From positions 363,323 to 427,322 of the forward strand of contig KL197713.1 in assembly GCA_000697665.1 (NCBI GenBank): a stretch of DNA of 64,000 bases, in the 5' to 3' direction. Shown here in pieces: positions 26,556-37,706 of this stretch. The notes beneath the pieces were generated by a model. It saw nothing but the letters and a program-made list of their open reading frames with translations. It was not told where the DNA came from and did no database searches. How positions within the stretch are numbered: position 1 is the stretch's first letter; each line of letters opens with the position of its first letter. The DNA is from Jaapia argillacea MUCL 33604. Its lineage: Eukaryota > Basidiomycota > Agaricomycetes > Jaapiales > Jaapiaceae. The position numbers and the translations under genes are program-made.

Positions 26556-28006
26556 ATGGCCTCCTCGAACGACGTCCAGCGTCTATTCCTTCAAGCTGTT
26601 TTATCTCGTCGCATCGTCTCGTACAAGCTTGCTTGCGCCATTTGGAAAAAATGTGCCGAAGCTGTCAAAGGCGCGCCCACCATTCACTCTAGATATTTGT
26701 CTGCTATCTAACTTTAACTCTCCTCCGTCAACCTAGCCGCGGACGAGACAGTCGAAGTCGCAATTCCTCGGGACGATGACCGTGCTGCATGGGATGGATT
26801 TATTACAAAGATCAACGAGTCTTTGAACGCTTTAAACTTGGAGTTTCGCCATCTGACTGATGAAATTAGTGGGAGGGAGACGTACGCTCTGGTATGGGCT
26901 TTCGTTTACTCGATCCAAGGAACTGCCAACCGTTTTTTCCATTTGTTTGCTTTTTTCTCTCTACAGGTCAATCGGAAGGGTGACGAGATCGCTCAAATGG
27001 CCACTGACTACACCCCAGCTGAAATAGTATATTTCAAAGCAATTGTGCGTACCCCCACTATTCCTAAATCTCCTTCTATTCTCATTTATTACATTACAGG
27101 TTGAGCAAATCATGCTTGCACCTCATGAGTCATTCTCTGTCTCATCCTTGGCTGCTCTTCGAGAATTGAGCTATCTGAAGTCGACAATGACAAAGACCCA
27201 AGGTGAAACCGTGCTTGGAAGCTTCGTCGCTAAGGGTTGGTTGGTTAAGAGCGAGTACGTTCGATGCCAGTCCTCACGATAACACAGGCTAATGATGGGT
27301 TGCTTCGGACTCTACCATACAGCCGAGGACGTTATTCTCTCTCCACAAGGACGCGACTGGAGCTCCTACCCTACATCAAGTCGACATATCCCGACGAAAT
27401 GATCGAATGCACCATTTGTATGGAGGTTCGCGGCCTGATCGTCCTTCTCCACCATCCGAAACTTACAACTCTTTCCCCACCGTAAAGATCCTCACTCGCG
27501 GCATCGCCTGCTACACCCGTAATTGTAAAGCTCGATTACACACTCATTGCTACAATAACTACCGTCGCCTCCACCAAAACTGTCCTGCCTGCGGCCAAAA
27601 CTGGACGGCGGAGGCAAATGCAAAGAAGTTGGTTCAAGTTGGTGAGGGAGCCGTGAAGGATGGACAAGACGATGGGAGACGGCGGGTCAGGAGGAAGAGT
27701 ACTGCCGAAGGGAGTGATGACGAGGACGCGGAAGGGGATCCCGACAGTTCTCAGCAAACACAGAGTCAGACGCAACCTAGTCAGAGTCAGAAGAAAGGGA
27801 AGGGCAAGACAAAAGCGAATAGGAGAACGCGAAAGTAAGGAGTATTGCGTGGATAAAGTGGACCACCTCTAATCTGTAACTCTAGGACTATCGTGGAGGA
27901 CGACGAGGACGAAGAGGAAGAGGAAACCAATGAGAATGCTATGGATGTCGACGAAGATGACAACCCCCCTCCAAGGACCCAGTCTCGTCGTAAGACGAAG
28001 AATTGA
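26556..28006 (+). CDS. NSE1: Smc5/6 complex subunit Nse1, RING-type ubiquitin ligase
   Basis: Non-SMC element 1 of the Smc5/6 DNA-repair complex, which pairs with the Nse3 MAGE protein. The start at 26556 (MASSNDVQRLFLQAVLSRRIVS) matches the usual N-terminus. Winged-helix regions follow (DETVEVAIPRDDDRAAW, EIVYFKAIVEQIMLAP, GRYSLSTRTRLELLPYI). The NH-type RING has Cys/His ligands in MIECTICME, CYTRNCKARLHTHCY and NCPACGQNW. The C-terminal tail is Lys/Arg then Asp/Glu-rich and ends SRRKTKN. The first intron (26671-26736) must begin with GC to keep frame (VK-A-ADETVE), a rare GC-AG intron. The frame upstream stays open for about 145 codons and contains another ATG at 26280, which could give a longer form. 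Confidence 0.92.
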
Positions 28007-28224
28007 CCAGATTGATGTCCCGAGCCCCATGGCCCCAGATCATGTTGCGACCAATTTCATGTCCCCTCTCAGGTATCTTCGTTCATGCTAATGGTACATT
28101 ATTTCTTGTCTCCAATCACACTGGCTTTGGATTATTGTGTGATTCCGACATCGGCAAGAGTGTCGGGACCACAGACGGACAACAAGGAGCAGCGCCATCA
28201 TCTATATTTGTGCGGGGCGAGGAA

Positions 28225-31200
28225 CTACGGATCCAACGGAGATTCCGATGTACTTGAAACAACCACTGCTACTCGTCCCTGCTCCTGGATAGGTGTCCGA
28301 TTCGTGAACCCAAATCTACCCTTACCCCACACTTGCTGCTTGCGGTCCTTCCGTCCTTCTCCAAACTCTTCATTCCACTTCCGCAAGTCCGCAAGACTAC
28401 CGAGGGATTCGGAAGAAGAGGGAACGATCTCCTTCAGAGCCTGGGCAAAGTTATGTGTACATAGTACGCGGGCGTAATCTCCGGCGTTCGGAGGAGTTTC
28501 TTCCGATGAATTTGTGCCATCAGCGTCCGCAGGCGACTGAGCGGAATCGGGAGAGCTCAACGGGTCTGTTGGATTTTCTGGAGAGACCGTTTGGGAGGGT
28601 TCCGACGGTGGCGGGGTGGCGGTCTTGGATTCTAGCGTAGCCCAAGGAACGCTGACCCTTTCCTTGACAGCATCTAAAGCAGCAGATACACAAAGGTCTA
28701 AGAAAAGCCTCGCATCAGCGAAAAGCAGTGACGAAAGGAAGGAGAGGAACCGAACGTTTTAGGTCCGAACCAGAGAAGCTCTCCGTCTTCTTAGCCAACT
28801 CTCCAAGACTGACCTCGGGAGACAAGGTTTCGTCACGGAGAAGGATTTTAAGGATTTCTATAAGAATACATGTCAATAGATGGACAAACCCTGATGAATC
28901 GCGCATTTACCTTCACGTTCCTTTTCTCCTGGAAGATCAATAAGCAACCGACGAGGTAATCGCCGTAACACTGCATCATCCAAGTCGAACGGTCTGTTCG
29001 TAGCACCAATGACGATGATATTGTCGTCTTTTGAAGAGCGTAATCCATCCATCTCCTGCATGAATTCCGTGATGACACCACGATGAGCGATAGCGCCGCC
29101 CGTCTCTCGAGCAGAGGACCGCGCGCCGAACAATGCATCGATTTCATCAAGGAAGACCACACAAGGTGCCAGTCGCCTGGCGAGGGAGAAGACAGACTTC
29201 ACCAACTTTTCACCCTCACCAACGTACATGTCCATAACGTCGGATGGTGAGACGGCCAACATGCGACAGCCTGCCTCCTTCGCAAGTGCACGAACAGTCA
29301 ACGTCTTCCCTGTTCCGGGAGGCCCAAAGAGCAAACAACCTGTCATGCTGTGTTGCTTCAGGATGCCATGCTGGAAGGCGGCGGGATGCAGAATGGGAAG
29401 GGAGACAATGGTCCTGACAGCGTCTATCGTCCCAACAGGAAGGTGAACCTGGTCGAATGAGGTAGGCATCGAAGCTGGTAATAGCGGATGGGAAAGGTGC
29501 TGATGAGCATGGAACAAACCGGAAACATAGCGCAGACATACCAGCATTGACGATACATCCCAGCAACCTCTGTTCGTGAGAGTCGAGGTCCGGGTCGCGC
29601 TTTACGCGCTCTATCACTTCATCAAGACCCTCGTCTTCTTCCTCGTCTCCATCTTCTTCGTCCTGCTCTCGAACCACGTTTTCTGATGCCTCCTTCATCC
29701 ATGCTTTGCGAACATCGCGAGACGCCTTGCGGCTTGCCCATGAACGGTGAATAACTGACCAAGGCACAGCAGTCGAATCCAAAGAAGGCTTGGACTTGGA
29801 GTTCGGTGCGGTTTCTGTGACCACGATACCCACCGCACGATCGGCAACCTGCATGACTGTTGACCAGTCCTCGATCCTTTGTCCCCACGCTTCCCACATC
29901 TTCACGCCCTCCGTTACCTCTGCGACAAGGACATCTTTTCCATCGTCACTGGATTCCTTAACGGATAACTGTGGTTCGGGAATGTCCTCCATCTTCTCCA
30001 ACACACCACCCACAACACCAACTGCCATCCGCATAGTCAACTCGTTGATCTCTCTACGCCGAGCGATCCGACAGGCACGTTCATCCGTGAGAGACCGCAC
30101 TGCAGGGACCACTATGGATGTCCGGAAATACCGGGTGTTCATGTCTCGTTCTGAAGGCAATCCACGGCCGCCTCCTTGTCCAGCGATCATGGAGCCTAAA
30201 CCTGCAGGGAAACCTGGCACGCCTCCTGGAGCACCAAGAACGACGACATCAGGCTGACCTCTGGACCCAGTGGAAGCATCATTATCTTCACCGACAAGCG
30301 ATAATCTGGGTAACTCGTCGTGCAAACTGGCATCACCTTTCTCCCATTTCTTGAGTCGCATCCGCAGTCGCCTTTCCCGCGCCTTGTCAGCGGATTCATC
30401 TTCACTCCAGTCAGACTTTGAATGTCTGACGCCAGAAGCGGACGAAGACCTCCCACTCATAATCATGTTCATCAAGCTCGAGCACCCTATGCCCCCAGAC
30501 CCTCCAGTTGCATTAGCGGCAATGGGAGGGGTAACGCCTAGGATAATTGTCATTGGGTTGGTGACTGGCGAAGTGGGTCTAGAGAGTGGTCCCTGGCGCC
30601 GCTGTCGAACAGCAGAAAGCAAAGGGGGGAACCAGGTGGATGATGATGCCGAGAGGGTCCCGAAATCGCGGATATATATGAGGCGAGGTTTCCGTATCGA
30701 TGGTCCAGTACCTGAAGATTCAGTTGCGGGAGTAACATTGACAAGCTCGTCAAAGAATGCCTTTGCCTTGGAAGGGTTGTTGCGAGCACTTGGTGTGAAG
30801 AATGCGCGAGTAGAGCGGACCGGGGAATGAGCTAGTACATGCAAAGTCATTTGCGACGGCATTCCCATCTGTGGACCGTCATCATCCTCATCTTCGTTCT
30901 CCATCATAACTCGGGCGTTGGGCCTGGATGGTGAACTAGGCGAAGATTGAAAATGAAGGGGATTTCGGGGTAGTTGGATGACGCTGGCCGCTATGCATAC
31001 AAACACCGTTGTTGGGATTGGGAATCAACACCTCCATATGAGAATGAATCTCACCTTTGCCAAATTGTCCACATTCACCTGCGGCAAGCTGAACCGCGTC
31101 CATAATAACTACTTCTGAATCTGTTCTCCGGGCCAGTTCACGGACTGTCTCATCAATCACGTAGTCCCCTCCTTCTATAGGGCAATACAGTGCCAATGTG

Positions 31201-31778
31201 GGTTCCACCGGGGGACCTTGTGGGGATGGATACGTAGCACGGTGCTGGGTCTGGGGATGTAGGGTGATTTGGAGGTTGTGCAAAGCTTCATCGAGGATAT
31301 CCGGAGGGGGTAGAGCGCCAGGCTGTGATGATACGGAACCTTCATCAGGTATCCAGAGAATGTCTATACCATTGGGTAATTGTGGGGGAGAGTCCGAGTC
31401 TTTGCTCGTGGCATCTTCTTTACTGGATGCAGAGGATCTCGTCCGCCGTTTTGGTCTCTCGGGCTCCTCTGGCGGGTTTTCAGGAGGAGCTGGGTCTTCA
31501 GGCGACACAGGTGTTCCTTCAGTTTCGGGCGAGAGAGGGAAAATATTACTAGAGGACGATGAAGACCGCTTGTAAACGCGGGTCGGTCGTGGCGAAGTCG
31601 GGTCTCGAGCAGCACGAGGTCGTACAATAACGAGGGATGGTCGTTGAGATCGTAAACAGGTCTTGGATAGCGACCGCGACCTGCGCAGGAGGAATTGAGA
31701 TCGCATAGGTCGTCGTCGACAGAAAAGTCGACTGTAGCTTCGGAGTTTCGGCGACGCGGAAGGCGAAGGTCGATTCAT
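28225..31778 (-). CDS. AAA-ATPase, mitochondrial type, meiotic-clade (Msp1/spastin/Vps4-like)
   Basis: A long protein with one AAA module near the C-terminus. The N-terminus (MNRPSPSASPKLRSYSRLF, then many Arg/Ser) looks like a mitochondrial presequence. A Ser/Pro/Glu region follows, then GDYVIDETVRELARRTDSEVV spliced to AASVIQLPRNPLHFQ. A large middle region includes YIRDFGTLS, PGFPAGLGSMIAGQGGGRG and an acidic stretch. The AAA domain has TSFDQVHLPVGTIDAVRTIV, Walker A GPPGTGKT, MYVGEGEKLVKSVFSLARRL, Walker B VVFLDEIDALFGAR, sensor 1 IVIGATNRPFDLD with arginine finger region LRRLPRR, FSGSDLKDLC and the Vps4-like end EIVPSSSESLGSLADLRKW. It resembles fungal mitochondrial AAA proteins of unknown substrate. 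An Msp1-like extraction role is inference. Confidence 0.88.
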
Positions 31779-31942
31779 CTTTTCACAGGGCACTTGTTCT
31801 GGGAGTAAAAATTGTGAATTTACCGTATACCACTCTCACCACTACATTTGAACGGAAATAGAGACAGATTACATATAGTCTATGTCCGAGTATTATACTG
31901 ATGTTACCACTGATAATATCCGTCCTAGGAGAATAAGTCACT

Positions 31943-32962
31943 TCAAGTCGCCTTGGTTCGTTCCTTCTCCTCCTTCTCCTCCCTGACCTTGGCTCTTTGG
32001 ATCAGATCCAGACCAACCAAAATCTTGGACGCTTTCCACAGCTGAACGAGGTTGATGACATTCTTGGTGACACAGATGGGAGCCGAGATGATAGCAAGAG
32101 CCGCCGGCCATGTGAGATGTGAGATGAGAGGATAGGGCGCGAATGCCTGGATAGGCGACTCGATCCATTTCATGAGATACAGGGCGACGAAAAAGAGCTC
32201 GTTGCCCGCACACATCAAGAAAAGCGTTCTCTGTGTAGAATTATTGTTCGTGAGACGGTTGGGTAAATGGTTCCGAAGATAACACTCACGGAATCATTGT
32301 AGTACAACCATAGTATCCGACTCACATCGCTGGTAACCAATTTGTGGCTCTTAGATCCAGTAACGAGAGAACTGCGCCCGTGGTGGGTCAGGATGTAAAT
32401 AGATAAGCCGTGGTAGAGACTCACCTATACATATGCATGTAATGGCTGCTGAAGTCGAGTGTGATAAGGAACTGGAACAACAACGCAAAGTCGGGATACA
32501 CTGAAGACAGATAACACAGGAGACAAGATGTTGTGCATCTTGATGCGACCGTAAGATGAGGTGGCAGCAATAGATGCAGTGGAAGAGGACTCACCTATCC
32601 GTTACCATGTCCAACACTGCTCCAAATTGTGAGGCCTGGCCCAAAGATCTCGCTGCATGACCATCCACCGCATCCAAGAGACACGAAATACAGTACGCGA
32701 GCGTACAGTACTTTGGATGATAGTTCATAAAATGGAGCGATAGGCCCGCAAGGATGATACGTGTGTAACCTATTCCAGCACCCAGTTTAGCATTCTGTCA
32801 AGCGATAAACAAAGAGGTGGACATACCAATGAGATTGGGTACGAAGAGAAAGACATTCTCCGAGTATGACTGCGCGGTCGCCAAGTCTACTGCAACTTTG
32901 GCATCAACGACATCTATTGATCCTCTTCTATGTCGGATGGCGTCCAAAGTCTTCGTACTCAT
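31943..32962 (-). CDS. PIS1: CDP-diacylglycerol-inositol 3-phosphatidyltransferase (phosphatidylinositol synthase)
   Basis: Makes phosphatidylinositol from CDP-diacylglycerol and myo-inositol in the ER. The start MSTKTLDAIRHRRGS leads through several short introns. The first membrane part is ENVFLFVPNLIGYTRIILAG. The CDP-alcohol phosphatidyltransferase signature D-G-x2-A-R-x8-G-x3-D-x3-D is complete in LLDAVDGHAARSLGQ and FGAVLDMVTDR. Then come LLFQFLITLDFSSHYMHMYSS, GSKSHKLVTSDVSRILWLYY, LMCAGNELFFVALYLMKW and WPAALAIISAPICVTKNVINLVQLW. A Lys/Glu-rich cytosolic tail ends in KERTKAT. All catalytic Asp residues are present. Length near 240 residues is normal. Confidence 0.95.
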
Positions 32963-33534
32963 GGCTTGTGAGTGGAAAATGGGAGGGAGGAATGTGGAGG
33001 AGGCTATGACCAAGCTCTCACTTGTATGAGGAGCTCCGAGCGCGTCAGAATTTACAGTCACGCTGCGGTTGCATTTGCCGAGGTCACACGCGGCACAGTG
33101 CAGTGGAGCCAATAAGATAGCACTTGGCTAACCGTGGCCCGTGGCTCATGGTGTTGTCGATGGGTCTCAGGCTGTTCAACTCAACTGCCCCATCAAAATG
33201 TGGTGCCTCTAGGCGTCGGACGGTGTTTAGGTACTCCAACGTTATGCCAAGGTGACGTTGCAGCAATGCAGGTTTAGGGGTACAGGTTTAGCAAGCAATG
33301 CAGTGAGGAGTCGCAAAATGGGTAAAGTCATCATAATCAGAGCGCAACCAGTAATCAGTACAATTAGAGCAGCGAAGTGCGAATCCATCCTCATTAAAAT
33401 ATGCAAGATATCGTAGCTGCATAGATGAAAGCCAGGTCCAAATAATTCATCGTAAGAATCGTCGCCAACATGAACTCCCTCCGTAAAATGTCCAGTGAAT
33501 GAGCCGCCTTCGTGATTCGACAGAGCTCTTTTCG
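32963..33534. other. Intergenic region with short direct repeats
   Basis: PIS1 promoter side and the syntaxin 3' flank. A GCAATGCAG word occurs twice around 33260-33305 flanking two copies of CAGGTTTAG. No gene recognised. Confidence 0.4.
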
Positions 33535-34857
33535 TTAGTTCTTGGTCCAAGGATGAATAGAAACCACAACGATGACGGCGATGATAATGAGAATAAGGAT
33601 GGTGAGCCAGAAGCAGATCCAGCGCTTTCGACGGGCACCACGAGCTGACTTCACAGCCTTGACGGTATGATCGTGACTGTGAAAGGATGCCAGTTAGCCG
33701 GCGGGTAGATAATAGTGGGAGGTCTACGTACGCAGCTTCTGTGTCGGCAGCGACGCCGATAGCTGACTTCTGGATATTGTCAATCTGCTCATCTTGTTGT
33801 TGAATGAGGATGCTCATCTAGTCCATTAATGAGTATGGTCAGATGATCGAGAAACAAGAGGTACGGACATCGCTGAACAGTTGCGCCAACTCGCTGATGG
33901 TCTGCTCGATTCTCAGGATATCTTCATGTCGCTCTTGGACCTCGCGGTAAGCAGCACGGGATTCGCCATATCTCGTCGACGATGTCAACTATGCGGCCGA
34001 AGCGAATGTCAGCAAGGATTGCGCGATTTATGATAAGCGATACATACGGCCTGAGCGAAGACCTGGTTCCCAGAACCAGACGTGTCATTGACTACCGCAG
34101 CAACCTCCTCGGGAGTGGCGTCGGGTTTCACTGAGAATCATAGGTGAGAATCTAGGAGGGGTAAGATGTGCTGGGAACAAACCAATTTTGAACTGCCTCT
34201 CCACACGCTGCTTATATCGGGATCGATACTCCTTTTCGACATTCTGGTAGTTTTGGAGCGCATCCATGAATTTCCCTCTCACGAGCGCAATCTGCGTGGT
34301 CAGTCAGTATGTGCTTCGAAGGCGGAACAATCTAAGCGACTTGCCTGATTCTTGCGAATCCGCACATCTTGCGCACCAGCTGCTTGTGACCCCAAACTCT
34401 CTATTCGTTGCTTCAAACTGTTCCCCAAATTGCGAGTCTCTGCGATCAGCTCATCCAATTGAGTAGTATACTGTTGGTTCATGGCCTCGTCCATATTGTT
34501 CAAAGAACGAGAATGAAGTTCAGATATCTTTCCAACGTTGGTATCAAATTGCCTTGTTAAGTCTTGAACTGTGGAAATCTTGAAGGCGACAGAGAGTCAA
34601 TGGACGACAAAGACTCCAAGATAAACCCAGCGACATACCTCGGCGTAGAAGTCGGCAGGCCCATCCCCTTTCGCGTCGCTCGAGATAGTTTCAGGAGCGC
34701 GCAAGCCAGACATCTCATACCCAGCTTGAGGGGAAGTCGGTGATGCGGGTGAGCCACCCTGGCCACGCTCAGCCTACAACAAGACCGAATTATTGCCTGG
34801 CCACGTTGACGACAGTGATAGACATACCCTCAATGCAGCAAGTCTATCTCTGGCCAT
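33535..34857 (-). CDS. Plasma-membrane Qa-SNARE (syntaxin, Sso-type), paralogue A
   Basis: t-SNARE for exocytic fusion. The start MARDRLAALR is followed by a Gly/Ser/Pro-rich linker and the Habc region (FYAEISTVQDLTRQFDTNVGKI, HSRSLNNMDEA, RIESLGSQAAGAQDVRIRKNQ, YQNVEKEYRSRYKQRVERQFKI). Then come KPDATPEEVAAVVND and the SNARE motif SRAAYREVQERHEDILRIEQ-TISELAQLFSDMSILIQQQDEQIDNIQ. A juxtamembrane basic stretch (RGARRKRWICF) precedes the anchor (WLTILILIIIAVIVVVS) and a short lumenal end HPWTKN. Several introns of 50-70 nt interrupt it. A second copy (paralogue B) lies at 61241-62768 with the same exon arrangement and diagnostic words, so the two are duplicates. Confidence 0.93.
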
Positions 34858-35818
34858 ATCTTTGTGTCAGAAGTCGTGAAGTCAAGTATTACGAGAGTGG
34901 TGAATGTGAAGAGCAAAGTCGTCCGCAGAGTTTTACAGCCGATAGTTGAAAGGCTGTGTTGTCTGTTATGGTTCGACCGACGAGGCACAGCGGATGTGTC
35001 CACGGAGCGATCACGGTGGCTCTGTTTGTCTTACGCCACATTTTTGGGCTTCTTCTCAGCCTTGGTGTGCCTTATCCATTCCTGGGTGTCGTTGTGTTCA
35101 TGTCCTCTGGCGGTACCAATAGATATGCATCGATTATCGTTAGCCTGCGGATGTCTTGCATCGTTCCCAGTTTCCTACTCTTCTAGCACCACCTTGTGAC
35201 AGACTGCTGTACACGAGGCTCGCAACACGCACCGTCCAATCGGCCCATCCTTTTGAACCATACACTTGAAATTGCATTGCTGCCATACCGAGTGCCTGCG
35301 CAAACGAGAGCTTGCTTTACTTGGTCTACCCCTGCATCGTGATTTGTGTCCCTGTGAACCGCAGCAGTTCCTTCGCGCCCAAAGTCGGTTTTCGGGCAAT
35401 CGACGCAAGCCGTTTTAATTCCAGACGTCGGTTGCACTTGTGGATGGTTCCCTGTCCGTTTACACAAAGTCCAACAGCGGTCGCATGTCGTCGGTGATGT
35501 GGTTAACGAGCTCGTCTTACCTCCTGAGAGATTCAAGAACGCTGGAAAGATTGATCAAGTGATGAACAAACCCTACATTTGCCGATATGTCCGTGCTGAT
35601 TCACCTTGTGCTCTGTAAGTTGCTTCCGCTAATATCATTCTGACTCCTCCAGAACGACGCGTCCAGGTAAGGTGGAAGCCTGAGGTTGGCGCGTCCCCTC
35701 GGCCTCCAACACGTGACCATAGCTTGACTCCCGATATGGTCAATCTCTCTCCTCCTTGAGTCGTGCCGCAACACGATCGGTAAGCTTGGTATCACTGATG
35801 ATTTCATACGCTCAAGGG
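34858..35818. other. Gene-poor intergenic region
   Basis: About 1 kb between the divergent syntaxin and AKR starts. Short frames on both strands resemble nothing known. It should hold both promoters. Confidence 0.4.
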
Positions 35819-35826
35819 TATAAATA
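35819..35826 (+). promoter_or_regulatory. TATA box of the aldo/keto reductase gene
   Basis: TATAAATA (in GGGTATAAATACATG) ends about 48 bp before the ATG at 35874. The CT-rich stretch between them fits a short 5' UTR. Confidence 0.5.
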
Positions 35827-35873
35827 CATGTCCCAACAAGTACTCTCACTCTCTCGTCCTCTCATTCCTCACA

Positions 35874-37516
35874 ATGGTCTCTGTTACGAAAACGCTGAAA
35901 CTGGGTGGCTCTGCCTCTAACGAAACTGTTGGGAAGATCGGCGTATGTACAGTCTTCGCATTTGATGTGATTGCCTCTGATCATCCACTTCTTCTTACAG
36001 CATGGCCTCATGTTAATGACGTCGGTGCATTCTTGGTGCCTTTGTGCACGTTCTGATTCCTTGGCTTAGGTGGAAGCCTCAGCCGTCCCCAGATGAGGAG
36101 TGCTTTGAAGCCATCAAGGCCGGGGTAGACGCTCTGCCAGCGGGAACTAAGATGTTCATCAATAGCGGTATGCTCTCCACTTCTTCGAGACATGATTTAT
36201 CTCCTAACCGTCCATGGAACCAGGCGAATTCTATGGGCCGAACTTGTCGACCGCCAATTTGGAGTTGCTTTCACGGTTCTTCGAAAAGTATCCGGACTAC
36301 GCTGAGAGGACCTTCCTCTCCGTAAAAGTAAGTAACATCTGAAGCCTGAGCACATCCAAGTCGCGTGGCTAAAATGACTCATTATCCAGGGAGGTCTCAG
36401 GCCTGGAACTATGAATATCGACTCTTCGTAAGGCGGCATATCTTCTATGGGACGGAGTCCTGCTAATCATTCTACTCGTAGACTTGAAAACCTCCGCGGA
36501 AGTGTCGATCGTATCAATGCTGCTCTCCGCGGCAAGAAAAGGCTTGACCTCTATGAATCGGCTCGTGTTGACCCCAACACCCCCGTAGAAGAGGCTGTCA
36601 AGAACATGGCACAACTCGTCAAGGAGGGTAAGTTTGACCACATTGGAATGTCCGAATGTAGCGCCCAAACGCTGAGAAGAGCCAATGCTGTGAGTGTATC
36701 GCCAATCCTACTGCCGTCCAGTCTCTGAAAGTTTCAATAGGTTCATCCTATTGCGGCGGTTGAGATTGAAGTTAGCCCGTGGTCCTATGAAGATGAAACC
36801 CGAAAAGGTAGGCATTTTTTGAATTCTTGTAAAACTTCGCGTTGATGTCTGTGACCTTGTCATGCAGTCATCGCGACCGCGAAGGAGCTTGATGTTACCG
36901 TGGTTGCCTACTCGTAAGGCATCATATCATTGTCACTTCCCTATGGTCACTAATCATCGTTCGACAGGCCCTTGGGCCGAGGATTCCTGACTGGGCAAAT
37001 CACCAAACCCTCTGACCTTCCTGGTACGCAGTTGCTGTCTCCTCCCATAATCAAACCTCATTTAGCCCTCTAGATGGTGATATGAGGAAGCATATGACTC
37101 GCTTCCACCCCGATGTGAGCAACATTTGGTTTGGGATGCTTTGCATTTATCTTTAACCAACGAAACAGAATTTCGACCATAACCTTCAACTAGTCGATGC
37201 TATGAAAAAGCTTGCGGCCAAAAAGGGAATCACTCCCGCACAACTCTGCATTGGATGGGTTGGAGGGCTCGGATCTCATATTCTCCCTCTGCCGGGTTCA
37301 TCGTAAGTGCCCTGTCATCAATCTTAGACGTGGGAAGTATAGTCATCCCGCTCCTTCAGAAACAAGAAGCGAACCCTCGAAAACCTCGCCGGGGGTGATG
37401 TCGAACTGACCACAGTGGAGAATGCGGAGCTCGCGAATATCCTCGAGACTTTCACGGTCAAGGGTGGACGGTACACGGACAGTGTTCCAGCTCACGTTCT
37501 GAAACTCTGGGGATAA
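35874..37516 (+). CDS. Aldo/keto reductase, pyridoxal-reductase-like
   Basis: NADPH-dependent AKR resembling fungal pyridoxal reductase Plr1, which converts pyridoxal to pyridoxine. About 340 residues in about nine exons. Landmarks: KIGHGLMLMTWKPQPSPDEE, INSGEFYGPNL, ERTFLSVKGGLRPG, FDHIGMSECSAQTLRRAN, IEVSPWSYEDE, VVAYSPLGRGFLTG, PAQLCIGWVGGLGSHILPLPGSS and VPAHVLKLWG. The second exon is only 20 nt (36001-36020) between introns of 58 and 49 nt, and it encodes HGLMLM. In the usual AKR tetrad the Tyr is in the NSGEFYGP segment and the catalytic Asp would precede it. The 'LYESARVDP' segment replaces the common 'xxxRxD' strand and still carries Arg and Asp. The exact substrate is inference from resemblance. 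Confidence 0.88.
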
Positions 37517-37706
37517 ATCTTCTGCAATAGAGAGCACTCGTTATAATAGATGTTGTACTGGAGTCAATCCAATGAATGAGAGGTTCTCAACCAAGAGACT
37601 GTGACATTGGATAATTAATACAATTTCTTCGACACTCAACATCTGTAGGTGCAGTAGGTCCCTTCACAGTCCAACAGCATCTTAAGTCGGGAAGAACAGT
37701 AGGTGG

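Noticed and set aside
29790-30830. Long plus-strand frames over the AAA-ATPase gene
   Set aside because: Antisense shadows of a clear AAA protein. No family similarity of their own.
35175-35536. Minus-strand frame rich in Cys and Arg in the syntaxin/AKR intergenic region
   Set aside because: No ordered Cys spacing, no family match and no supporting splice pattern.
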